A DNA stretch of 6,167 nt from Ignavibacteria bacterium (GTDB taxonomy: Bacteria; Bacteroidota; Ignavibacteria; UBA10030; SZUA-254). Below, piece after piece: positions 1 to 5,697 of this stretch. The stretch lies in contig VBOC01000033.1 in assembly GCA_005877655.1 (NCBI GenBank), forward strand, positions 1 to 6,167, in the 5' to 3' direction. Position 1 is the stretch's first letter, and each line of letters begins with the position of its first letter. Under the pieces are notes generated by a model. It did no database searches and had not been told where the DNA came from. It was given only the letters and a program-made list of their open reading frames with translations. Made by a program: the position numbers and the translations under genes.

Positions 1-1272
1 CCCGATATCCGGATTGGTGGTATCCCGCGGCTGACCGTCGATGTCATCGGTGACGGCCGCCGGAAGCGGCGTCCCCTTGGCGTTGACCCACGGACTTGCA
101 GTATGCAAATCGGTTGAGGAAGTGAAGTTCGGATAGGATGAGACCGAATTGGCGTCCTTGCCGCTTGCGGCTTTGAGCGCGGCCAGATCTACCTTATCAG
201 CCGTCCAGTAGGCAAGATAATTACCGTCACTATAAAGATCGTTATGGTTGGAGGTGCCAAGTTTTGTCGGAGTTGCCACATAAGAGGCATAGCCGGTCCC
301 CTGATGGGCGAAGATATTGTTGACAACATTGATGCCGCTGCCGCTTCCTCCCAGATCGAAGGCGCGAGATACGGAATAGGTATTGTAGATATTCACGCTG
401 TTGTAATAGATATCCTGGTTGGTGCTGGAGTAGAGTGTGATACCGTAGGCGGTACTCGTCCCCCCGATGCTCACGAAGTTGTTGGCAACAAGGCCGCGAG
501 CGCCCAGCGCTCCCACGCAGCTATAGAGATAGACGCCGTAGGCATTGGTGAGCGTCATTTTATTCTTGAGAACCTCCAGCGCGTTATTGCAGTTTTGAAG
601 GTAGACACCGTAATTCGTACCGGCGCCCGTGATTGTGTTCGAGTTCACCTTTGGCGCATCCTGATAGAGAAGATCGACGGCGTAATACCCCTGGCTCGAA
701 AAGGTGTTGTTGGAGACCTGTGCCCCGCCGGAGAGCACAGTTGAACTGAGTCCGTTCATGTGAACGCCATCACCCCCGTTGTTGAATGTGTTGCCTGTGA
801 TCGCGCGGCTGGTGTAAAGCGAGGTGGCTGCATACACGAGAGCCTGCGAGGTTGAAGAACTGCCGCCCGGAGTCCCATTGAGGATGTTATTCATGAGCTG
901 AAAATCTTCCACTCCCCCCACAAGGTCGAAGATCAGCGCGTACGTGGATCCGGGAATAGTGTTACTGGTGAACGTCATGTTCTGGAAACGGATGTAATCC
1001 GCCCCATCGAGCCTGACGAGAAAGTTATCCGCGGAGCCGCTCGCGGCGTAGAGCAGGTTCACATCACTGGCAGTGCCCGTTTCAGACTGGAATGTGATGG
1101 TGTTCAAGGCGCTGCTGCCCGGAGGAGCAAGCAGTGTCACATGCTCATTATAGTTGTCGGTAAACACGTTGAAGGTAACGCCGGCAGAAACACCTTTGAG
1201 CAATAGATCTGCGACGGCGGCCGCAAACGTGGGGTAAGTTCCCCCCGAGCCGATCGAATAGGTGCCGGCGAG
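1..1272 (-). repeat. Beta-helix tandem unit 3 (partial, 1272 bp seen)
   Basis: The third unit starts at residue 932 with LAGTYSIGSGG and runs to the window edge at DIG of the DIGADEF motif, so only about 13 codons of a full unit are missing. Base 1 aligns with base 1312 of unit 2 and base 2623 of unit 1. By my count the first 130 bases differ from unit 2 at 11 positions (about 92% identical). The middle of the unit is visibly less similar. The cysteine pair is C1159 and C1183. The window edge falls at the unit end, so the sequence cannot show whether a fourth unit or a C-terminal anchor follows. Confidence 0.9.
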
Positions 1273-4065
1273 TGGAGTGGTCGTCGAAGGATCCGGCGTG
1301 AACTCATCCGCCCCGATATCCGGATTGGTGGCATCGCGCGGCTGGCCGTCGATGTCGTCAGTGACCGCCGCCGGAAGCGGCGTCCCCTTGGCGTTCACCC
1401 ACGGACTGGCGGTATGCAAATCGGTTGAGGAATTGAAGTTCGGATAGGACGAAACCGAATTGGAGTCCTTGCCGCTCGCTGCCTTGAGTGCCGTCAAATC
1501 CACCTTATCGGTCGTCCAGTAGGCAAGATAATTACCGTCGGTGTACAGGTCGTTGTAGTTGGAGGTGGCGATGGAGGCCGTGCTGCTGATATAGTATGCG
1601 TACCCACCTTTCTGATGGGCGAAGATGTTGTTGACAACATTGATGCCGCTGCCGGTCCCTCCTACATCGAACGCGTTCGTCCCTGAAGCCCCGTTCGTTA
1701 CGTTGACACTATTGTAGTAGAGGTCCTGGTTGGTGCAGGAGTAGATTCTGATGCCGGTGCCGAAGCTTGCCCCGCCGATGCTGACGACGTTATTGGCAAC
1801 AAGGCCGTTCGGCCCCGCCGTCACAGTGCAGTTATAAAGATCAATGCCTATGCCATTGGTGAGAGTGATCGTGTTCTTGAGAACCTGCGGTGCATTCTTG
1901 CAGGTTGCGAGGCTAATTGCGGTATTCGTAGCCGTTCCGGCTATTGTGTTGCCGTTCACCTTTGGCGCATCATGCTCGATCAGATAGACGCTCGTAGACG
2001 ACTGATTGGAGAACGTGTTGTTGAGGATCTGTGAGCCCGAGGCGAGCGCGTTTGAATTAACGCCGCCCAGGTAGACTCCGTAACTGCCGTTGTTAAACGT
2101 ATTGCCGTTGAAAATGCAGCTGGTGTGAAGTGAGGGAAGCGCGTTGACAAGACTCTGGGCGGATGAATTAGAACCGGTAGGCGTGCCATTGAGTACGTTA
2201 TTCCTCAGCCGAAAATCTTCCACTCCTCCCACCAGGTCGAAAATCACCGCATACGTCGATGAAGGAATGGTATTGCCGGTAAACGTCATGTTCTGAAAAT
2301 GAATGTAATCCGCCCCGTCGAGCCGGATGACAAAGTTATCACCGGCGCCGCTCGGAACATAAATCACCGTCACGTCGGCCGCAATGCCCGATTGAGACTG
2401 GAACGTGACGGTGTTCGAGGCGCTGGCGCCGGGGACAGCCAGCAGTGTCACCTGCACATTGTAAGTGCCGCTCACGACATTGAAGATGACGCTGGAAGAT
2501 ACCCCCTTGATCAGGAGATCCGTTTCCGCAGCTGCAAAGGTGGCATACGTACCGCCGGAGCCGATCGTATAGGTGCCGGCCAGAGGAGTGGTCGTCGAAG
2601 GATCCGGCGTGAACTCGTCGGCGCCGATGTCCGGAGTGGTGGCATTTCTCAACTGGCCGTCGAAGTCATCGGTGACAGTCGGAGATAGCGGCGTGCCTTT
2701 GGCGTTGAGCCACGGGCTGGCGGTATGCAAATCGGTCGCGGACGTGAAATCCGGATAGGATGACACCGAGTTGGCATCCTTGCCGCTCACCGCCCTCAGC
2801 GAGACAAGGTCTACATTGCCGAATAACCAATAGGCGAGATAGTTTCCGTTCGAGTACAGATCATTATAGTCCGAGGTTCCGATCGAAGCCGTGCTGCCGG
2901 CATAGTACGCGTACCCACCGCCATGATTCGCGAAGATGTTATTGACGGCATTAATACCGCTGCCAGCCCCATCGACGTAGAAAGCGCGCGCTGCCGGGTC
3001 GGCATTGGTGATATTGACGCTGTTGTAATATACATCCTGGTTGGTTGAGGCATAGATCGTGATACCGTAGCCGGTGCTCGTCCCGCCGATGGCAACGAAA
3101 TTATCGGCAACGAGGCCGTGAGCCCCAACCGCTGCGAAACAGCCGTACAGATAAATCCCGTAGTAGGCGGGGGTCAGCGACACCATGTTCTTGAGAACGC
3201 GCAGGGCATTATTGCAGTACAGAAGATAAATACCGTTGTACGCGCTGCTGGTGGTGATCGTGTTCCCGTTCACTTGCGGTGCATCATGGTAAATCAGCTC
3301 GATGGGATATTGCCCCTGTCTGAGGAATGTGTTATTGGTGATCTGGGTGCCGGGAGAGAACAGCGAGACACCGAAGCCACTCAGGACGACGCCGAAGCTC
3401 CCGTCGTTGAACGCATTGCCTTCGATGACTGTGTTCGCAATCGAGTCTGATCCTGCACTGCTCACAATTGAGAGGGATCCCAGGGTTGATCCTCCGGGGG
3501 CACCGTTGAAAATATTGTTCTGGAAAGTGTTATCCGTCGCATTGCCTTGGAACACGACAATCTTGCCAGACGACACTGCTCCAGGCACGGCAAAGGTCAT
3601 GCTTTGAAATCGGATATAGGTCGCACGGTTGAGCAGCACAACATAATTATTGCTGCTCGTGGGGGTAAAGGAGAGCGTCACATCGGCGGCGCTTCCGCTT
3701 TGGGCTTTGAACGTAATCGTATTGACCGAGCTTGCGCCCGCAATTCTTCCGATCTGGATTTGCTCGTTGTATGACCCGCTGATGACATTGAACGCCACCG
3801 GCCCCGATACCCCCAGAGAAGTCAACGCGCTCACCGCGTCTGTGAACGACGCATACGTGCCTCCCGATCCAACGGTGTACGTTCCCGATAGCTGCGCGTA
3901 GGAAACGCTTGAACAGACACAGAGCGCGACAACTAGAAGCGTTTGTCGCCGGAGCAAGCATGACATTAAATTCGCCCATCGGCTGAATGCCGTCGAGACA
4001 GCGCGATAGCGAGTTCGAATGGATTGCACGCTCAGGAATGTGAGAATCGATAGCTCGTTCTTCAT
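1..4065 (-). CDS. Giant secreted tandem right-handed beta-helix protein, partial (C-terminus beyond left edge)
   Basis: The reading frame is open from ATG at 4065 to base 1, giving 1355 codons with no stop; the C-terminus lies outside the window. An AGAGGAG ribosome site sits six bases before the start. Residues 1-57 form an export signal with a long N-region: the hydrophobic stretch is about 42-52 and the likely cut is after SYA57. From residue 59 the protein is three homologous units (59-494, 495-931, 932 onward). Each opens with GTY(T/S)xGSGGTYxxF. It then runs through many Asn-rich coils such as FQNMTF, GNTFNNG and NNIFAHQ, followed by YNDLYxxGNYLAYW. It ends in DGQxRxxxxPDIGADEF and a PDPSTTTP linker. 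Asn ladders and short coils are typical of parallel beta-helix folds, and the unit end resembles the choice-of-anchor Q motif. I infer an extracellular or cell-surface protein, possibly adhesive or polysaccharide-binding; no catalytic residues are recognisable. A sorting domain, if any, would be in the missing C-terminus. Confidence 0.88.
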   Translation of the reverse strand, partial: MKNELSILTFLSVQSIRTRYRAVSTAFSRWANLMSCLLRRQTLLVVALCVCSSVSYAQLSGTYTVGSGGTYASFTDAVSALTSLGVSGPVAFNVISGSYNEQIQIGRIAGASSVNTITFKAQSGSAADVTLSFTPTSSNNYVVLLNRATYIRFQSMTFAVPGAVSSGKIVVFQGNATDNTFQNNIFNGAPGGSTLGSLSIVSSAGSDSIANTVIEGNAFNDGSFGVVLSGFGVSLFSPGTQITNNTFLRQGQYPIELIYHDAPQVNGNTITTSSAYNGIYLLYCNNALRVLKNMVSLTPAYYGIYLYGCFAAVGAHGLVADNFVAIGGTSTGYGITIYASTNQDVYYNSVNITNADPAARAFYVDGAGSGINAVNNIFANHGGGYAYYAGSTASIGTSDYNDLYSNGNYLAYWLFGNVDLVSLRAVSGKDANSVSSYPDFTSATDLHTASPWLNAKGTPLSPTVTDDFDGQLRNATTPDIGADEFTPDPSTTTPLAGTYTIGSGGTYATFAAAETDLLIKGVSSSVIFNVVSGTYNVQVTLLAVPGASASNTVTFQSQSGIAADVTVIYVPSGAGDNFVIRLDGADYIHFQNMTFTGNTIPSSTYAVIFDLVGGVEDFRLRNNVLNGTPTGSNSSAQSLVNALPSLHTSCIFNGNTFNNGSYGVYLGGVNSNALASGSQILNNTFSNQSSTSVYLIEHDAPKVNGNTIAGTATNTAISLATCKNAPQVLKNTITLTNGIGIDLYNCTVTAGPNGLVANNVVSIGGASFGTGIRIYSCTNQDLYYNSVNVTNGASGTNAFDVGGTGSGINVVNNIFAHQKGGYAYYISSTASIATSNYNDLYTDGNYLAYWTTDKVDLTALKAASGKDSNSVSSYPNFNSSTDLHTASPWVNAKGTPLPAAVTDDIDGQPRDATNPDIGADEFTPDPSTTTPLAGTYSIGSGGTYPTFAAAVADLLLKGVSAGVTFNVFTDNYNEHVTLLAPPGSSALNTITFQSETGTASDVNLLYAASGSADNFLVRLDGADYIRFQNMTFTSNTIPGSTYALIFDLVGGVEDFQLMNNILNGTPGGSSSTSQALVYAATSLYTSRAITGNTFNNGGDGVHMNGLSSTVLSGGAQVSNNTFSSQGYYAVDLLYQDAPKVNSNTITGAGTNYGVYLQNCNNALEVLKNKMTLTNAYGVYLYSCVGALGARGLVANNFVSIGGTSTAYGITLYSSTNQDIYYNSVNIYNTYSVSRAFDLGGSGSGINVVNNIFAHQGTGYASYVATPTKLGTSNHNDLYSDGNYLAYWTADKVDLAALKAASGKDANSVSSYPNFTSSTDLHTASPWVNAKGTPLPAAVTDDIDGQPRDTTNPDIG
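1273..2583 (-). repeat. Beta-helix tandem unit 2 (1311 bp, 437 codons)
   Basis: The second unit covers residues 495-931. It matches unit 3 over its whole length at a period of exactly 1311 bp. Landmarks in order are LAGTYTIGSGG, YIHFQNMTF, FNGNTFNNGSYGVYLGG, ILNNTFSNQ, DAPKVNGNTIAG, the Cys pair C722 and C746, SCTNQDLYYNSVNV, GSGINVVNNIFAHQ, DLYTDGNYLAYW, SVSSYPNF and DDIDGQPRDATNPDIGADEF. It ends with the linker TPDPSTTTP. It has one additional cysteine in IYSCTNQD, where units 1 and 3 have Ser. Confidence 0.92.
2584..3891 (-). repeat. Beta-helix tandem unit 1 (1308 bp, 436 codons)
   Basis: This is the first and most divergent unit, covering residues 59-494 directly after the signal peptide. 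It is one codon shorter than unit 2 when measured between the conserved Tyr codons of the GTY motif (3877-3879 and 2569-2571). Its opening reads LSGTYTVGSGG rather than LAGTY(T/S)IGSGG. Several coil segments differ from the matching ones in units 2 and 3, for example YIRFQSMTFAVPGAVSSG. It keeps the two cysteines one coil apart (C284, C309) and the ending DFDGQLRNATTPDIGADEF. Confidence 0.9.
3894..4065 (-). other. Signal peptide with extended N-region
   Basis: Residues 1-57 precede the first beta-helix unit. The classic signal parts are the last 24 residues, from Met34: positive LLRRQ, hydrophobic TLLVVALCVCSSV, then SYA followed by QLSG. The first 33 residues include several basic residues (R17, R19, R21, R29) and form an unusually long N-region. 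The RRQTLL string only loosely resembles a twin-arginine motif. Translation from ATG 3966 (Met34) would give a signal peptide of normal length, but the clear AGAGGAG site supports 4065. Confidence 0.65.
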
Positions 4066-4266
4066 TGAATTCTCCTCTGGAATAGAACGATAGTGGTTTC
4101 TGCGGGCGGGGGATGCCTCCGCTCAGATAGTTCTCCCTCCTTGGATTGGCGAGTACTCCCTTGAGGAGCGCTCAAACGATGGGTACCAGGTTCCCGCGCA
4201 AGACTAGTACCGGAGAAGCGATCGGATCGGTGTCAGTCTCAGGTGATGATGAACGATGCAGGAAGG
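4066..4266 (-). other. Long 5' leader of the beta-helix gene
   Basis: With transcription starting near 4267, as the promoter predicts, the message carries about 200 untranslated bases. Reading the minus strand, the leader holds a hairpin with CTCC pairing to GGAG across TCAA, extended by GAG/CTC past a 2x2 internal loop (about 4152-4174). It also holds an AAGGAGGGAG tract (4133-4142) with no start codon at usable distance. A GC-rich hairpin GCGGAGG/CCCCCGC with a CAT loop and one A-C mismatch lies at 4106-4122. The true ribosome site, AGAGGAG, ends six bases before ATG 4065. I could not match this to any riboswitch class I know. Confidence 0.45.
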
Positions 4267-4273
4267 CCGCCAT

Positions 4274-4302
4274 AGTATACAAAAAGAAAACAGAGTTGTC
4301 AA
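4274..4302 (-). promoter_or_regulatory. Sigma-70-type promoter of the beta-helix gene
   Basis: On the minus strand there is TTGACA (4302-4297), a 17-base spacer rich in T, and TATACT (4279-4274). This is a perfect -35 and a 5/6 -10 at ideal spacing. Expected start of transcription is near 4267, giving a leader of about 200 bases. It lies between the glycosylase stop and the beta-helix start and gives the beta-helix gene its own transcription. Confidence 0.8.
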
Positions 4303-4319
4303 GAGTGTTCCACTCTTGA
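4299..4319. promoter_or_regulatory. Perfect 21-bp inverted repeat overlapping the -35 box (putative operator)
   Basis: Arms TCAAGAGTG (4299-4307) and CACTCTTGA (4311-4319) flank TTC and match perfectly over 9 bp. The left arm shares four bases with the -35 hexamer of the beta-helix promoter, a common place for a repressor site. On the minus strand the hairpin is followed, after about eight bases, by a T-rich stretch. It could therefore also act as a weak terminator for the upstream glycosylase transcript. I favour an operator because the T-run is not adjacent to the stem. The binding protein is unknown. Confidence 0.55.
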
Positions 4320-4481
4320 AGAGGGCCCTTACATTAGCCATCGACAGCCGATTTCAACGATTTCCCCGATATTTCCCCTTTCAATCGGTGCATCTCCCCC
4401 TGGTTAAGCGAAGAGGGAATGTACAGAACAAGCTCCTCGCGGCGCCGGATATCTACGGGGGTCTCCCGGGTAACCCTGGAG

Positions 4482-5399
4482 TCAGCCGGGCAGCGGCTTG
4501 TGCAGCCCCGGATCTGCCTCCAATTCTTCGATGGTTTTTGGCCAATCGCCTTTCAAGAGACGCGAGAGGGAACGGTCAGCCAGGATTTTTCCATCCGTCT
4601 GGCAGCGAGGGCAGTAATTGCACTCATTCTCCGCATAGACGATGCGCTGTACCCTTGTTCCGCATACGGGACACGGTTTTCCGAACTTTCCGTGCACCGC
4701 CATTTCAGGACGGAAGGCTGTGACTTTCTCCGGAAACGACCCTTCGGCCGATGCGCGAAGCCTCTGGATCCATTCGCTCAGCGTTTCCTGCGTGGATGTG
4801 TAAAGCCGGGCAACCTCACCTTCGCTCAGCTTCTGCGATTGCCGAAGGGGTGAAAGCCTGGCGCGGTGCAGGATTTCATCAGAATATGCGTTGCCGATCC
4901 CGCTGAGGATGTGCTGATCCGTCAGAATTCGCTTGAGCGTGTGGTTTTCTCTGACGATCGCTGCGCGAAATTGCCCCAGAGAGGCATTCATGACCTCGAG
5001 ACCGCCTCGATCGAAGCCGGCAAGCGAGGATTCGCCCTTTAGGAGGTACAAAGCGGCGCGCTTCTTCGTGCTTGCCTCGGTCAGGAGCAAAGTGCCCTCC
5101 GGAAAATCGAACGCCGCGAGCCCGGCTTTGCCGGCCGGCTTCGCGCCGCGTTTTTTCCAATGAAATCTTCCTGCGATCATCAGATGAAAGACGAGAAAGA
5201 GTTCATTTTCAAGGTCCCAGACAATCTGCTTCCCGATGCGGCGCAGGCCGAGCACCTCCTTCCTTTCCGCTTCTTTTATGGGAGGTTCGAAACTCCGGAG
5301 AAGAAACGGGCTGGCGATGCGGAGTTGCTCCAGCTTCTGATGGACAATCCTTGGCTGGAGGCTTTCGATGTAAACCGTCAGATCGGGAATTTCAGGCAT
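4482..5399 (-). CDS. Fpg/Nei-family DNA glycosylase (formamidopyrimidine-DNA glycosylase-like)
   Basis: This 305-residue cytoplasmic base-excision-repair enzyme is expected to remove oxidised bases and nick the abasic site. It begins MPEIPDL; in this family Pro2 becomes the N-terminal nucleophile and Glu3 is catalytic, which fixes the start at 5399. Lys57 (RRIGKQ) matches the conserved hairpin lysine. The helix-two-turn-helix lies at about 153-185 (LKRILTDQ, GIGNAYSDEILHRA). The zinc finger is C243-x2-C246-x16-C263-x2-C266. Two features depart from classical MutM. The finger arginine (R258 in E. coli) is replaced by Asn258 in ENECNYC, and about 39 residues follow the finger (LADRSLSRLLK, DWPKTIEELE). 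I recall both traits from a PEIPD-type subfamily in other phyla, so substrate preference may differ from 8-oxoguanine. No clear Shine-Dalgarno sequence precedes the start. Confidence 0.93.
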   Translation of the reverse strand: MPEIPDLTVYIESLQPRIVHQKLEQLRIASPFLLRSFEPPIKEAERKEVLGLRRIGKQIVWDLENELFLVFHLMIAGRFHWKKRGAKPAGKAGLAAFDFPEGTLLLTEASTKKRAALYLLKGESSLAGFDRGGLEVMNASLGQFRAAIVRENHTLKRILTDQHILSGIGNAYSDEILHRARLSPLRQSQKLSEGEVARLYTSTQETLSEWIQRLRASAEGSFPEKVTAFRPEMAVHGKFGKPCPVCGTRVQRIVYAENECNYCPRCQTDGKILADRSLSRLLKGDWPKTIEELEADPGLHKPLPG

Positions 5400-5449
5400 T
5401 GGGGATGGTTATCGTTGCCAATTCGCCTTCAGGCGGAGCTGGCACCGGG

Positions 5450-5478
5450 AATATAGTGATGAGGGCTCCCAATATCAA
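5450..5478 (-). promoter_or_regulatory. Sigma-70-type promoter of the glycosylase gene
   Basis: On the minus strand TTGATA (5478-5473) and TATATT (5455-5450) are separated by exactly 17 bases. Each hexamer matches consensus at 5 of 6 positions. Transcription would begin near 5443, leaving about 43 untranslated bases before ATG 5399. Confidence 0.65.
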
Positions 5479-5485
5479 CGGTCCC

Positions 5486-5506
5486 AAAGCGGGGTCTCCC
5501 CGCTTT
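5486..5506. promoter_or_regulatory. Perfect GC-rich 9-bp hairpin between divergent promoters
   Basis: Arms AAAGCGGGG (5486-5494) and CCCCGCTTT (5498-5506) flank TCT and pair perfectly. It begins eight bases upstream of the glycosylase -35 box. Read on the plus strand it ends in CTTTTGT, like an intrinsic terminator with a short U-tract. However, no plus-strand gene lies upstream for it to end. It may block antisense transcription into the last gene, be a protein-binding site, or be left over from a lost gene. Confidence 0.5.
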
Positions 5507-5565
5507 TGTAAAGAAAACGCGTTTCATGAATGACCGCCTCATCGACGCACTGATCCCGTTCGCAG

Positions 5566-5592
5566 CCGATTGACAATCAGAAAGACAATCGG
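5566..5592. promoter_or_regulatory. Nested CAATC/GATTG repeats inside the right-hand promoter (possible operator)
   Basis: CCGATTG (5566-5572) and CAATCGG (5586-5592) form an inverted repeat with a 13-base gap. The left half also forms a tighter palindrome, GATTG-A-CAATC (5568-5578), and GACAATC recurs directly at 5572-5578 and 5584-5590, twelve bases apart. All of this overlaps the -35 box and spacer, where a regulator could control access of RNA polymerase. Short arms make chance possible. Confidence 0.35.
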
Positions 5593-5598
5593 TACATT
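5570..5598 (+). promoter_or_regulatory. Sigma-70-type promoter of the right-hand secreted-protein gene
   Basis: TTGACA (5570-5575), 17 bases, then TACATT (5593-5598): a perfect -35 and a 4/6 -10. The run TACATTTA also approximates the TAnnTTTG -7 element of Bacteroidota promoters. The predicted leader to ATG 5698 is about 90 bases. Confidence 0.6.
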
Positions 5599-5697
5599 TA
5601 TGCGACACCGCATTCCGAATACTCCCCGCGTTTCGCGAGCAGGCAGAAGGTTCTCGATTCCGGGATTCTTCTGAACCCGAAGATATAAATTTGGATC

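Noticed and set aside
244..744. A 166-codon open frame on the plus strand opposite the beta-helix gene
   Set aside because: It is antisense to the in-frame beta-helix unit 3. Its translation lacks motifs, while the minus frame shows repeat-conserved coils, so it is an overlap artefact.
1262..2758. Two similar 61-codon plus-strand frames at 1262-1447 and 2573-2758
   Set aside because: They resemble each other only because they lie opposite the same duplicated unit-end segment; no ribosome site and no independent signal.
1..3891. CRISPR array or transposon-type repeat
   Set aside because: The repetition is coding, in frame, more than 1.3 kb per unit and without short spacers, terminal inverted repeats or transposase.
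2811..3979. Other short frames on both strands inside the beta-helix gene (2811-3128, 3118-3450, 3302-3607, 3647-3979, 3650-3901)
   Set aside because: All overlap the long open frame in other phases and show low-complexity, Arg-rich or Ala-rich translations typical of shadows.
4066..4266. Known riboswitch in the beta-helix leader (cyclic-di-GMP, TPP, SAM, cobalamin)
   Set aside because: Isolated strings such as CTGAGA appear, but the conserved core sequences and stem order of these classes are absent.
4256..4853. Plus-strand frames at 4256-4723 and 4419-4853
   Set aside because: They run across the beta-helix promoter and antisense to the conserved zinc finger and tail of the glycosylase; no promoter or ribosome site supports them.
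4879..5533. Frames overlapping the glycosylase (4879-5160 minus, 4933-5163, 5072-5533 and 5160-5456 plus)
   Set aside because: The glycosylase frame carries all catalytic motifs across this stretch, so these cannot be independent genes on present evidence.
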